A stretch of 64,000 nucleotides of DNA from CAVPUA01 sp963708805 (GCA_963708805.1 CAVPUA010000003.1:2914001-2978000); one strand, 5' to 3'. Numbered from the stretch's first letter, positions 46,735 to 57,670 are shown. Numbers and translations are program-made. Notes: generated from the sequence alone by a model not told the origin.

Positions 46735-47844
46735 TCATTCACCGCGCGGCTGGTGATGGGCGTCGAGCTCCATCGCCATCGCGGCGGCCCGCACCCGTCC
46801 GTTGACGCCGAGCTTGGCGTAGATGTTGGCCAGGTGCCGCTTGACCGTCCACGGCGAGATGGAGAGCCGTTCGCCGATCTCGGCGTTCGAGGCGCCGCTG
46901 CCCAGCAGGCGCACGACGATCACCTCACGGTCGGTCAGACCGACCTGCCGCAGCGTGTCGGTGGACGGGTCCAAGGCACGCTCGTCGAGCAGGATCGCGT
47001 CGTGCCGCCCGCCCGCGCCCGGCAGATGTCGCAGCACGAGTTGCCGCTCGCCCAGCGTCGCTCGCAACGGTGCCGCCAGTTGCAACGGACCGACCCGGCG
47101 GCGGCCGATCTCCATCTGGTCCTCGACCCAGCGCCGGACGTTCTCCGGCAGCGGGTCGCGAGCCGAGCGAGGGCCGAAGAACCGGTACATCGTGCTCAGC
47201 GCGTCGGCCGTCAGCTCGTGCACCGGATCGCTGAGCACGACCACCCCGCCGCCGCTCTCGAGCAGGGCGTCGGACGCGGCTCCCAGCAACGCCTCGAGCC
47301 GCTCGTGGTCGCGAGCGCGCCGCCACGACTGGGCCAGGTGCGGCCGCACGAGGTTGAGCACCGCGCGGTCGCGCTCGTCGAAGTCACCGTACGAGCGATT
47401 CAGGGCGATGCCGACGACGATCGGCAACGGCGCCGGCAGCGTGATCGACATCTGGTGCTCGACGTCGAGCACGCGGTAGAAGCGCTGATAGATCTCGGTC
47501 TCGTGCCAGGCGGAGTCGTCGAGCAGATCGCTGATCTTGCGGGCCGACCCGTCCCCCGTCTCGGCGTGGTGACGGATCAACGGGTGCTGGTGCGCCAACT
47601 CGGCGAGCACCTGGTCGAGCCCCTCGGGAAACACGTAGTCCGTTGGTTCGGCCATGAACACCAGCCGGGCCGCGCCCGGGTCGACCTCGTTCAGCGACGT
47701 GACGTCCGAGCGGACGAGCCGGTTCAGCTCCCCGAGGACGACCGGCCCGAAGGTGTCGGGACTGCCGATACCCGCCACCTCGTGAACCGCGCCCAGTACG
47801 GCGAGGTAGTCACGATCGGACAACTGCGTCACGTAAGGATCCAA
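46735..47844 (-). CDS. LuxR-family transcriptional regulator
   Basis: About 369 residues. The large N-terminal part (about 1-300) has no named sensor domain that I can identify. The C-terminal GerE/LuxR helix-turn-helix (about 300-360) is clear: VGLTDREVIVVRLLGSGASN, AEIGERLSISPWTVKRHLAN, IYAKLGVNGRVRAAAMAMEL. The start is TTG 47844 or GTG 47832; neither has a strong ribosome site. It follows the GT2 gene by 29 bases and so may report on or regulate that operon. Confidence 0.88.
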   Translation of the reverse strand: MDPYVTQLSDRDYLAVLGAVHEVAGIGSPDTFGPVVLGELNRLVRSDVTSLNEVDPGAARLVFMAEPTDYVFPEGLDQVLAELAHQHPLIRHHAETGDGSARKISDLLDDSAWHETEIYQRFYRVLDVEHQMSITLPAPLPIVVGIALNRSYGDFDERDRAVLNLVRPHLAQSWRRARDHERLEALLGAASDALLESGGGVVVLSDPVHELTADALSTMYRFFGPRSARDPLPENVRRWVEDQMEIGRRRVGPLQLAAPLRATLGERQLVLRHLPGAGGRHDAILLDERALDPSTDTLRQVGLTDREVIVVRLLGSGASNAEIGERLSISPWTVKRHLANIYAKLGVNGRVRAAAMAMELDAHHQPRGE

Positions 47845-47873
47845 TCACCCGCAGCGGCCGCGCATGGCCGGAA

Positions 47874-49403
47874 TCAGACCTTGAATCCGCGGTGACGGCG
47901 CAGCAGCTTCCGGATCATGAACGCGCTCTGCAGGATCGTGATCATGTACAGCGCGGGCCACGAGACCGACAGGATCGCCGACTGGATCTGCACGCTCTGG
48001 TGCAGCCAGGCGAAGATCGCCACGCCGAAGGCCAGCATGGCAATGAACGCCGGCCACAGGAACGACGAGCCGCGGCCCTTTTCGGCCGAGGCCTGAGCAG
48101 CCCAGTTGTCCTTCTCGACCCGGGCCAGGAACTGCGTCCACGATGTCGCGAAATGACCCATGCGGATCCACATGTACGCCTCGGCCGGCAACCCGAGGAC
48201 GGCGTAGAGGACGTCGATGAACGAGCGATGACGGATGGTCATGGCGATGCGCAGGTTGAGCACCACCGCCAGAACCGGCGGGATGAGCCAGATCGGGTTG
48301 AACACGAACGCGTGGATCGACAAGGCCGCCGCCAGGAGCAGCAGGAACCCGAGCCGGGTGAACATGTTGATCAACATCGACATGTGCTCGATCCAGCGCA
48401 GGCGCAGGTTCGGGTGGAACGGCTGGCCCTTGGTGTTGCCGCGTTGGCCGGGCCACATCAGGTCGATCGATCCGTAGGTCCACTTGACCTGCTGACCGTG
48501 CAGCGCACGCATCGTCGCCATGCCACCGACCGAGGCCCGGGCCTTGGCGCTGATCTTGGTCGAGTAGCCGACCTTCTTGATCTGCAGCGAGAGCAGCGAG
48601 TCCTCGACCTCGGAATCACGAACCCACGGGGTGTGCTGGTGGTAGTGCTGCTTGACCGCTTCGAGCGCCTGCATCGAGAACAGCGAACACTGCCCCCCGA
48701 GCACCGCCATGTTGCGACCGGCCAGCAGGTTGTCGAGATTGAAGGCGGCGAACTGCGCCCGCTGCCCGGCCACGAGGAACTTGGCGCCCGGACCCTTCAC
48801 GGTGTCGTAGTCGATCGTGTAGATCGCCGACAGGCCGCCGATGCGCGGATCGTCGACCATCTCGGCCTCGAGCCATTCGACGGCGTGGTGGTCGAGCGTC
48901 GTGTCGCCGTCGACGCCGAGCAGGTAGTCGTAGCCCCGGGCAAGCCGGTAGCCGTAGTTGAGCGCGCCGACCTTCTTGTCGGCGTTCTTGCCGATGTCGT
49001 GCACCTCGACCATGGTCGAGAACACCTCACCCTTGACCGAGCGACGGTGGCCGCCCTCGAACTTGCGGGCGATCTCGATCGTGTCGTCGTCGGTGTTGTT
49101 CACGATGACGAAGATCGCGTCCGGCGGCCGGCTCTGGCCGAGGATCGACCGCACGACGGCCTCGATGCTGTCCTGCTCGTTGTAGGCCGGGATGACGCAG
49201 GCGATCGTGGCGTGACGGTGGACGTCCTCGTCGAACGGCGTCGTCGAACTGACCGGCACGGGCGCCGCGATCGCGCGCCGGACCAGGTTGGCCTTGTCAC
49301 GCACCAGACGGGTGGCCGACGGGCGGACGGATGTGGTGCTCCGCGCGGGCACGGCGAGCGCCTTGCTTCCCGTGGTCGTGCGAGCAATCAGGATTTCGGA
49401 CAT
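47874..49403 (-). CDS. Membrane glycosyltransferase, GT2 family (cellulose/hyaluronan synthase-like)
   Basis: 509 residues. The GT2 catalytic domain (about 65-320) begins ATIACVIPAYNEQDSIEAVV, with the nucleotide/Mg sites VNNTDDDTIEIARKFEGG and LLGVDGDTTLDHHAVEWLEA, the acceptor loop DSEVEDSLLSLQIKKVGYST and HGQQVKWTYGSIDLMWPGQR (QxxKW in place of QxxRW). Four to five membrane helices follow (about 340-480; FLLLLAAALSIHAF, VLAVVLNLRIAM, WPALYMITILQSAFMI). It polymerises or transfers sugars across the membrane; the sugar is unknown. It is preceded by a lipoprotein two bases away and followed by LuxR. Confidence 0.9.
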   Translation of the reverse strand: MSEILIARTTTGSKALAVPARSTTSVRPSATRLVRDKANLVRRAIAAPVPVSSTTPFDEDVHRHATIACVIPAYNEQDSIEAVVRSILGQSRPPDAIFVIVNNTDDDTIEIARKFEGGHRRSVKGEVFSTMVEVHDIGKNADKKVGALNYGYRLARGYDYLLGVDGDTTLDHHAVEWLEAEMVDDPRIGGLSAIYTIDYDTVKGPGAKFLVAGQRAQFAAFNLDNLLAGRNMAVLGGQCSLFSMQALEAVKQHYHQHTPWVRDSEVEDSLLSLQIKKVGYSTKISAKARASVGGMATMRALHGQQVKWTYGSIDLMWPGQRGNTKGQPFHPNLRLRWIEHMSMLINMFTRLGFLLLLAAALSIHAFVFNPIWLIPPVLAVVLNLRIAMTIRHRSFIDVLYAVLGLPAEAYMWIRMGHFATSWTQFLARVEKDNWAAQASAEKGRGSSFLWPAFIAMLAFGVAIFAWLHQSVQIQSAILSVSWPALYMITILQSAFMIRKLLRRHRGFKV

Positions 49404-49405
49404 GG

Positions 49406-50098
49406 TCAGGCGCCCTTTCCGGTGGCGAGAGGCAGCTGGTCTACGTAGACCTGGCGGTAGTAGTCGGTCGATTTCGGTGCGGCCTGGATGAGCAGGTCGA
49501 ACTCGACGGTGATCTGAGCGGCCTCGGTGACGCTCGCGGGAACTTGCAGGACGTTGGTGTAGCTGTAGGGCGGAGTCAGGATCGGTTGGCTCGAGTCGTC
49601 GACGAGTACGGCGGCGGCGCCTCCGGGGGCGGCGGCCGTGACCAGAACGCGCGTCACCCGGACGGTGTGCTGGGTGTCGGCGTCGATGAGCGACGCGGCG
49701 AACTGGATCGTCGAGGGCACCCCGTCGTGCCAGGACGAGCTCGGATCCGTCGTCCAGTAGCGGATGGACAGGTTGTGCGCACCGGAACTGACCGTGTGCG
49801 TCAGGGCACCCACCGCGAACGTCGGCGTCGGTGAACTGCTCGACGAGGCAACGATGGCCGCGTCGGCGTGGTTGGCCCCGCTCGCTGTCGAGCCCGAGGT
49901 CGCCGGCGCTGACGACGAACCGCTGGACGCGGCCGACGGCGTGCCGGCGGCCGTGCTCGTCACGCTTTGATGGGTTTTGGAAGCCGGCACGCGGCTCATG
50001 CTCGTCAGTTTCGTGATCGAGCAGGCCGACAGAGAGGTCGCACAGGCGACGGCAAGAATGGCGGCGACGAACAGACGTCGCCCGAAGTGGCGAAACAT
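49406..50098 (-). CDS. Lipoprotein associated with the GT2 gene
   Basis: 230 residues. The signal peptide ends in a lipobox (ATSLSAC), so the protein is lipid-anchored outside. A Ser/Ala/Thr-rich linker (about 35-95) leads to a beta-rich domain: NLSIRYWTTDPSSSWHDGVP, QFAASLIDADTQHTVRVTRV, TEAAQITVEFDLLIQAAPKS, DYYRQVYVDQLPLATG. Stop and next start are two bases apart (TGACC ATG), so it is co-transcribed with the GT2 enzyme and may assist glycan export or anchoring. Confidence 0.75.
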   Translation of the reverse strand: MFRHFGRRLFVAAILAVACATSLSACSITKLTSMSRVPASKTHQSVTSTAAGTPSAASSGSSSAPATSGSTASGANHADAAIVASSSSSPTPTFAVGALTHTVSSGAHNLSIRYWTTDPSSSWHDGVPSTIQFAASLIDADTQHTVRVTRVLVTAAAPGGAAAVLVDDSSQPILTPPYSYTNVLQVPASVTEAAQITVEFDLLIQAAPKSTDYYRQVYVDQLPLATGKGA

Positions 50099-50365
50099 GA
50101 CGCGATCCCCGATCCGATCGGCCCCCTGCCGATCAGAATGCGAATACTAAACATAGATCTCACATCACGCAGCCACCCGTCCGCGGGTGCCTTGATATTG
50201 ACTACACAGCGCAGTCAGTTACGTTGCGTAGGTACCGGAATCCGCTACTGACTGGCCGGTTTTCGGCACAGAATAGGGCGCCGCGAGATCAAATTGTGAG
50301 CTGCCTTACAATCGAATGCGTAATTGCTGTCCGTGAAAATCACTTTCTGTTACGGACTTGTAAGG

Positions 50366-50926
50366 TCAACTCGCTTTTCGGGCAACTGCCCCGGGAAGTT
50401 CCGCCCGCCACACGCGCAGCGCGGTGTCCGGCCCGTACCAGGTGACGGTGATCCGGTTGTCGGCCATGCCGACGTAGCCCGAGGCCGAGAACGCGACAGT
50501 GCCGCCCGGTTCGAGATCGCCGCAGTCGTGATCCTGCAGGCGGGGGCCGTCGTCGCGCGTCGCGATCTCGATCTCGCGGGCGGCCGAGCCGGACATGTTG
50601 GTGAGGCGGTAGTCGCTGCCGGAGGCCCAGCTCAGCTCCCACGGCTCGGTGGCGGGCTCGGGGACGCGCGGTGGGGTGTCGGACCGCTCGACCGGTGCGG
50701 CCGCGAGCGGTGGGGCCGACGGCTCGGCGGGCTTCTCGTGCGGGCCCATGTCGACCCAGCCGTCGGGTCGCTCGCGGAGCCGGTCGGCGTGCGCGGCCGC
50801 CGCGGCATCACCCGCGGACGCCGCTGCCGAGCGCGCGCGCCGGGCGCTGGCGCGCGAGTAGAGCAGCGCGATGAGCGCCAGAATCACGGCGACGACCGCG
50901 ACGATCAGCCCCCCGAGCTGTTCCAT
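50366..50926 (-). CDS. Single-helix membrane protein with beta-rich C-terminus
   Basis: 186 residues. One N-terminal helix (GGLIVAVVAVILALIALLYS) and a short basic coil are followed by an Ala/Pro-rich linker (about 60-100). A C-terminal domain (about 100-186) has WELSWASGSDYRLTNMSGSA, REIEIATRDDGPRLQDHDCG, SGYVGMADNRITVTWYGPDT. No catalytic motif is visible. Function unknown. Confidence 0.6.
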   Translation of the reverse strand: MEQLGGLIVAVVAVILALIALLYSRASARRARSAAASAGDAAAAAHADRLRERPDGWVDMGPHEKPAEPSAPPLAAAPVERSDTPPRVPEPATEPWELSWASGSDYRLTNMSGSAAREIEIATRDDGPRLQDHDCGDLEPGGTVAFSASGYVGMADNRITVTWYGPDTALRVWRAELPGAVARKAS

Positions 50927-51153
50927 TCGTCGACTATATGGCCCGGACGGACGCCGCCGTTCCCAATGTTGATCACACTCCGCATCGCTACCTGAGCGTT
51001 GCGATACCGCTCCGTGAAAGTGATCTTGTAGCCATCGGGCGGACTACTCAATAAGATCAACTTCTCAGGCAAGTTCCCCGCCTCACTGCATGTCCGACAA
51101 CTCCTGCGGTGGGAGCCGACGGTGCAATTCGGCGGGAGCTGGAGAGGCACGGC

Positions 51154-54100
51154 ATGACGTTCGCCCGGCGACGGCTGCTGGTGAAGTCGACGGCTCTGAT
51201 CACTGTCCTGTTGCTCATCTCGTTGTCGTTGTCGGCGTTTGCGCCGTCAGCGGGCGCGGCCCCGATCACAGCGTCGCTGGCGTTGTCCAAGGGGGCGTTC
51301 GTGTCGGGGACCAACACGCTGCTGACATCGCCCGTGACACCCGGCGACGCCTACGACTACCAGCTCGCGGCGGCCTGTTCCGGCCTGACCCAGGGCTGCA
51401 TCAACGCCACCACCGTGGACGTGCTGCCACCGGGAGTTGACTTCGTCGGCGCCGACACGTCCCCGCTCTACACCGTGGCCTACAACGCGGCGACCCGCAC
51501 CGTGACCGTGACCTACACCGACGCGCTGCTCTCGCCGCCCAACCCGGCCGGCTCACACGGCATGTTCGCCGGATCGACCCGCACCGCGGTGCTGCACGTC
51601 AAGCTCGACCCAGCCGCGACCGCCCCCGACGGCATCCAAGATCACCAACACTGCGACCGCCTCGGCCGACAACGCCTCACCCGTATCCGACTCGGCCGAT
51701 ATCACGGTGTCGGTGCCGCGCCGGGTGACGCCGGTGGCCACCAAGTCGTTCTCCGCCAACTCGCTGGTCGCCCAGTCCGGCGCGAGCCACGACGGTCAGC
51801 CTCGGCGTGCGCAACGCCTCGAGCTCGTCGGCCGACGTCACCTCGTTGACGGTCGCCGACACGAGCCCGAACACCTGGGACGACTTCACCTGGCCTCGAT
51901 CGGGCCGGTGAGCAGATGCCGGCCGGCGCCGACCAGGTATCGGTGCAGTACTGCACCACGCCCGGCACCGTGCACGAACTTCATCGCCGGCCCGTTCGTC
52001 CCGGGGCCGGCGGTCGCGCTGCCCAACGGCGTCGACCCGGCCACGGTGACCGGCATCCAGTTCGTCTTCGCCAACTCGGCCGGCATCGACCTCCCGGTCA
52101 GCACGACCGGGGCGCATCGTCCCGATCGGCCTCACCCTGCGCGACACGATCCGCTCGACCGGCGCGCCGCTGGATCCGACCACCCCGCTCAACCAGCAGA
52201 ACTGCGCCTCACCGTCGGCGGTCGATGCGGTCGCGGGGACCGTTGCCGGCGCGGCTGTGTGCGCCACTTTCACCGTGCAGCCGGGCACCGCCCGGTGTCG
52301 ACGTCGTCGAAGCAGTTCTTCCCGGACGCGAGCGGCAGCGTTCGCCAACAACGGCTACGCCGTCGCCGGTCAGAGCTCGGGCGTGACCGCCCTGTCGAAG
52401 GCCACGCAACTCCTCGGCCTTCAGCGTCACGAACCTGACGATCACCGACCCCTCGGCGACGGCGCCGAACGACTTCGCCGACGTGGACGTCAGCTCGATC
52501 CGGCTGGTCTTCCCGGCCGGGGCCACCGCGGCCACCGGCACCGTCACCTGCGCCGACGGGGCGACCGTGCCCATCAGCGCGACCGCGACCGTCGACCATC
52601 GCGACCGGATGCCCCGTCGGTAGCCCGCCGACCGGCGTCACCGTCACCTACACCGGCACCATCGCGGCCGAGCGCCACCGCCCAGCTCGGCCTGCACGGC
52701 ACCCTCAACAGCCGCGGCCGCCGGGCGGCACGACGATCAACGACTGCACCGACGCCGCGATCACCACGCCCGGACAGGGCGCGGCGACCGGCACCGGCTG
52801 CGCCCCGCTGCCCGTCGAGAATCCGCGCACGACCGTCGGCGGCGTCAAGAGCTCGTCCAGCCCGGCCACCGGCGGTGCGCTCGTTCCCGGCCAGCCGCTG
52901 ACCTTCACCGTCCAGGCGAGCAACAGCGGCAACCTGCCGCAGACCGGCTTCACCATCACCGATCCCGACCCGGCCTCGACCGCGCCCAACCCGTTCGCCG
53001 TGGTGCAGCATCGGCTCGGCGCAGCATCACCACGTCACCGGCCGCGCTGGCGTCGAACTTCGTGATCGAGGTCTTCGACGGCACGACCTGGGTGCCCTAC
53101 GCCGCCGGCAACACGGCGCTGCTGACCGCGGCCACCGGCATCCGGGCCCGGCAGGTCAGCGGGCTGGTCCAGCCGACCAACCGCGTGTCGCTCAACATCG
53201 TGCGTCTTCGTGCGCGACAACGTCCCCGCGGGCGCGACGCTCACCAACTGCCAGCGCAGCAACGTCACCTCCGTCGCCGGCATCGGGCAACTCGGGTGAC
53301 GTCTGCGCGCCGACGCTCACGGTCGCCGCCCCGCAGACGGCCGGCCAGGTCAACAAGCTGATCACGCCGGCCACCGTGCCGGCGCCGATCGCCGGGCGTG
53401 AACAGCAGCGGCCCAGGTGCAGCTCAAGGCCCAGAACACCGGCAACCTGCCGCTGAGCCAGATCGTCATCACCGACCCCGACCCGACTCAGGCCGCGCCC
53501 GACACGTTCTTCGAGGCCGATGAACGTGACCGCGATCGACGGGGTCAACTTCCCGCCCGGAGCGAATCAGGTCGAGGTCGACTACTGCCTCAGCGCGGCG
53601 GCCTGCCGGGCCGGAACGTTCATGACTCAACCGCCGGCGTCGACGGCCGCCCTGCCCGGTGGCGTCCCGGCCAGCAGCATCGCCGGCCTGCGCTTCATCT
53701 TCTCGAACACGCTCGGGCGGCTTCGTGCTGAACCCGGGCAGCAACTTCCCGACCACCGGCAACTGCCGCAACGCCACGGTCTGCTTCAGCGTCACGCCGC
53801 GGACGACGACGCGCACGACCGGCGATCCGATCACGTTCCCCGCGACGTTCACCAACATCGCGACCGCCGGCGGCATCAGCCCGATCACCAACGGCACGCT
53901 GGTCTCGTTCGGGTCGGCACCGGCGTCGCTGGGCGTGACGACCGGCACCGTCCAGCTCAGCCCGGTCAAGACCGCGTCGCCGACGAACGTCTCCCCCGGC
54001 ACGACCATCGTCTACACGCTGGCCACCACCAACAGCGGTTCGGGTGCGGTGCCCGCCCTGACGATCACCGAGCCGGTACCGGGCGGGCTGGTCTTCGACA

Positions 54101-56212
54101 GCACGTTCTCCGGCGACAACGGGCTGCCGTACACGATGACGTCGACGCGTGCCGTCCGGGACGCCTGCACCGCCTACACCGACGTTCACGCCGACGATCG
54201 ACCCGACGACGCACCTTGTCACGCAACTGACGTGGCAGTTCCCCGAGAGCTACGCCTTCCTGCCGACGTCGGTGATCAGCTTCACCATCCAGGCCAATCT
54301 GGCGCCCGGAAGCGCGGCGGGGACACCGGTCACCAACACCTACGGCGCGTCGACGGCCGACCCGAACGCGTTGCCGGCGCTGACCTGCAAGACCGGGGCT
54401 GTCGATCCGGTACTCGGCTGCACCGCCAGCGCCAGCGTCATCGCCGGAGCCGGCAGTGCGGTCGACGCGCAGAAGTGGGTGCACGGCGACGACTCGCGCG
54501 GCTTCTACAACAGCCAGACCAAGACGTTCGTGCCGATCGGCGATGCGTCCTGCCCGCTGCTCGTCGTCGGGACCGACAACTACACGCGCTTCCCCTGCGT
54601 CGCCCTCGTGACGGCCGGGCAGAACTTCAACTTCCTGCTGAACCTGACGAACGTCGGGACGACGCCGCTCACCCAGACGCGCCTGGTCGACGACCTGCCC
54701 AAGATCGGCGACACGGGCGTGATCGTGCCGAGTCCGCGCGGCACCGAGTGGGACCCGAGTCCCTCACTCGCCGCGGCGCCGTTCGTCGCCTCCGGCCAGC
54801 CGGGCGCACTGACCTTGGCCTACTCCAACTCCGCACCCGGCTGCATCACCGATCTGGCCACCCAGCCGGCGAGCTGCGCCGCATCGGCGTGGGCTGATCC
54901 GCTCTCACCGTCCGTCCAGTCCTTCCGGGGTTTCCTCGACTTCGGGACGGGTCTGGCGCCGGCGGCCTCCACCGAGCTGATCGTGCCGATGTCGGCGCCG
55001 GCCAACCTCGACACCACCACCAATGACCTGCCGATCGCGTGGAACTCCTTCGCCCACACGGACTTCTTCAAGGTCGGCAACTCGACGGTGCAGCTGAGGG
55101 CGGTCGAACCCATCCGGGTCGGCGTCGCGATCCCGTTCGGCAATCTCGAGATCGACAAGCAGGTGACCGGCGACATCCCGCCCGGCTCGATCATCGGCCC
55201 GTTCCGCGGGACCTACGACTGCTCGATCACTACCGCGGGCGGCAGCGTCGTGCCCGTTGCTCAGGGCAGCGCCACCTTCTCGGCGAGCACCCCGTTCGTC
55301 GTCCAGCACGTGCCTGCGGGCGCGGTCTGCTCGGTGATCGAGACCGATACCGGCGGTGGCAACGTCACCCAGCCCGGCCCGGTGACGATCCAGCCCGACA
55401 CCGACCCCAACCTGCCCAACCCCACGCACTCGCTCATCGTCAACGACTTCCCCGCGCCGCGGCTGATCGTGACCAAGCAGCTCGCCGGCGTCCCGTACGC
55501 GTTCGGCCCGTTCACGGTCGACGTCGACTGCACGCTCGCCGGCACCCCACTGCCGACCCGGACGCTGACGTTCGCCGCCGATGGCAGTCAGAGCATCACC
55601 GACCTGCCGATCGGTGCCCGGTGCACCGTCAGTGAGCCGGACAACCGCGGGGCGACGAGCTCGACGATCACGTACTCCGACGGAGACCATGCCGACATCG
55701 ACGCGCTCGTCGACGGGGTGGCCGAGCTGACCAACAACTATGACCCGGTGAACCTCACGGTGACCAAGACCGTGGTCGGTCCGGGCAGCGCCGGCCCGTA
55801 CTCGTTCACCGCGGCGTGCACGCTGGTGAGCAACACCGGTGACCTGATCGCGGTGCCTCTGTCGAGCGGCGACGCCAGCTTCCAGCTCTCGTCCGGGCAG
55901 CAGCGGGTGATCACCGTGCCGCGGGGCTCGTCGTGTGTCGTGCAGGAGTCCGGCGCACCGGCAGGCGACACCGTCAGCTACGACGGCGGGGCGGTCGCGC
56001 CGACACTCGACGTCGACGCCGACACCACTCTCGGCATCGTGAACTCGTTCGTCGCATCCAGCGCCGACGGTGGTACGGGCGACGCGTCAGGTTCAGGCGG
56101 CGGGCTCGCCGACACCGGCACCGGGCTCTCGGGCCCGTCAGGGCTCGGACTGCTGTTCGTGGTCAGCGGGCTGGTCCTGCTGGTGGCGGCCCGGCGCCGA
56201 TCCCACCGCTGA
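51154..56212 (+). CDS. Giant LAxTG-anchored surface protein with DUF11/SpaA-like repeats, heavily frameshifted in the given sequence
   Basis: About 1,680 residues when repaired. ATG 51154 (GGAGAGG upstream) gives a signal peptide ending SAGA-AP. Repeats then follow with TNTATASADN-, FVFANSAGIDLPV- and PGQPLTFTVQASNSGNLPQT-type motifs typical of DUF11/isopeptide-forming surface domains (repeated at about 51.8-54.1 kb). Four or so SpaA/Cna-B-like units lie at 55.1-56.0 kb (for example VTKTVVGPGSAGPYSFTAAC). The end is GGGLADTGTGLS, one helix and RRRSHR: a sortase site (LADTG) of the class E type. About twenty frame changes occur at 51.6-54.15 kb, none in the last 2 kb. Each frame stays coding-like, with no in-frame stop when corrected. 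It is likely displayed on the cell wall. Confidence 0.75.
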
Positions 56213-56228
56213 GGCCATCGGCGGCTGC

Positions 56229-56396
56229 TTACTCCTTGTCGAGGAACTCGTCGGCCTTCTGCTGACCCATGTCGACCTGGCTCTTGTACTTGTCGCCGGT
56301 CTTGTCGTCGACCACGTCGCCGGCCTTCTCGACGGCTTGCTTGGCTTGATCCTTGTGGCCGCTCAACATCTCTTTGGCCTTGTCCAGGAAGCTCAT
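56229..56396 (-). CDS. MT0933-like antitoxin-family small protein
   Basis: 55 residues: MSFLDKAKEMLSGHKDQAKQ, AVEKAGDVVDDKTGDKYKSQ and a C-terminal VDMGQQKADEFLDKE. This Lys/Asp-rich helical pattern is that of proteins annotated as MT0933/Rv0909-type antitoxins, often found alone with no toxin, as here. It is convergent with the surface-protein gene (17 bases apart). A general stress role is as plausible as a toxin-antitoxin role. Confidence 0.7.
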   Translation of the reverse strand: MSFLDKAKEMLSGHKDQAKQAVEKAGDVVDDKTGDKYKSQVDMGQQKADEFLDKE

Positions 56397-56568
56397 GACG
56401 TCATCCTCGATTCAGGAAGACCGAACCGGTGCACGTGCCGACAGTCCAACTCCCTGCCCGCCGCCCGATGGGTGTGAGCGCCCGGCCGCCTTCGCCTCCT
56501 GACGCTAGCCCGGCGGACGCGTCCGGAACCAGGACCTTGGTGATGATTTTCGGTGCTGGGCGCGCATG

Positions 56569-56862
56569 TCACCGTGGGCGGCGGAGTCTTCTCGGGTTGA
56601 GGTGCTGCTCGATGAACACCCAGCTGAGGAGCGCGTCAACCGCCATCGCGGCGATCGCCCATCGCAGTGCGGCCGTGAAGTCGTCATGGCCGGGAACCAG
56701 CGTGATCGCCACGATCGTGAACGCGAGGAGCGCAGCCGCACCTACGGCACGCAGGATCAGGCCGATCGAGAGCAGCCGACCAGACCTCGGCGCCGCCCGA
56801 CGGGCAACGGCCGACTCGGTTCGATCGGGGCGACGGAGACGCGGCCCGGCGGTGGCGCTCAC
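56569..56862 (-). CDS. Small membrane protein downstream of the aquaporin
   Basis: 97 residues from GTG 56862: a basic N-terminus (about 1-30), then a first helix RLLSIGLILRAVGAAALLAF continuing TIVAITLVP, a short HDD loop and a second helix LRWAIAAMAVDALLSWVFIE, ending in a basic tail (NPRRLRRPR). It begins 13 bases after the aquaporin stop, so it is probably in the same transcript. Function unknown. Confidence 0.55.
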   Translation of the reverse strand: MSATAGPRLRRPDRTESAVARRAAPRSGRLLSIGLILRAVGAAALLAFTIVAITLVPGHDDFTAALRWAIAAMAVDALLSWVFIEQHLNPRRLRRPR

Positions 56863-56875
56863 TGGGTCGTCGCTC

Positions 56876-57670
56876 TCACTCCGGCACGTCGGCCCCGGTC
56901 GGGTCGACCAGCCCGACATCGCCGACGAGTTCAGGGACATCGAGCAGCGGCGCGATCACGGCAGCGAGTGCTCCGCCGATCAGCGGCGCGACGATGAACA
57001 GCCAGACATGCGACATCGCGTGCGTGCCGGCGAAGATCGCCGGGCCGAGCGACCGGGCCGGGTTCACCGACGTGCCGTCGAGCGGGATGCCGACCAGATG
57101 GATCACGGTGAGCACCAAGCCGATCGCCAGTCCGGCGAATCCGGGTGCGGCGGCGCGGCCGGTGACCAAGAGCACGACGAAGACGAGCAAGAAGGTCAGG
57201 ACGATCTCGAGCAGGAACGCTCCGCCACCCGTGATCGTCTTGCCCCAGTCGTTGGTGCCGAGAGCGCCCGTCTGATCGGTGACCTTGCCGAAGTTCGAGG
57301 TCATCAACTTGAGCAGCGCGCCCCCGACGATGCCGCCCAGGATCTGGGCGATCCAGTACGCGATCGCTTCCTGCAGGGGCAGTCCGCGCCGCAACAGCAC
57401 GCCCAGCGTCACCGCCGGGTTGACGTGGCACCCCGATACCGGACCGATCGAATAAGCCAAGGCGAGCAGGACCAGGCCGAAGGCGAAGGCCACCCCGACA
57501 TCACCGATCTTGTCGATGCCGAAGACGGCCGATCCGACGGCAAAGAAGACGAGGACGGCGGTGCCGAGGAACTCGGCGACGATCTTGCGAGTGAGTTCGG
57601 CGCTGGCCGAGCGCGGGCGCGCGACTGACCGGGGCGGTGGGGATACGCGGGTTGCGGCAGCTTCACTCAT
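56876..57670 (-). CDS. MIP-family aquaporin/aquaglyceroporin
   Basis: About 264 residues with six membrane helices and both pore NPA motifs: SGCHVNPAVTLGVLLRRG (loop B) and GTSVNPARSLGPAIFAGT (loop E). It moves water and perhaps glycerol or other small solutes; the narrow-pore residues cannot be judged here. I prefer ATG 57670; a GTG at 57691 (MTARVPV) also fits. It heads a short operon with the small membrane protein. Confidence 0.92.
   Translation of the reverse strand: MSEAAATRVSPPPRSVARPRSASAELTRKIVAEFLGTAVLVFFAVGSAVFGIDKIGDVGVAFAFGLVLLALAYSIGPVSGCHVNPAVTLGVLLRRGLPLQEAIAYWIAQILGGIVGGALLKLMTSNFGKVTDQTGALGTNDWGKTITGGGAFLLEIVLTFLLVFVVLLVTGRAAAPGFAGLAIGLVLTVIHLVGIPLDGTSVNPARSLGPAIFAGTHAMSHVWLFIVAPLIGGALAAVIAPLLDVPELVGDVGLVDPTGADVPE

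Noticed and set aside
50320..51080. Similar short patterns (CCGTGAAA... AAGTTCC) at about 50.33 kb and 51.01 kb, suggesting a duplicated promoter
   Set aside because: The match is partial with different spacing, and the first copy overlaps the 3' end of a coding region; not convincing.
56229..56396. Toxin-antitoxin locus
   Set aside because: The MT0933-like protein has the family name 'antitoxin', but no toxin gene is next to it and such proteins often occur alone.
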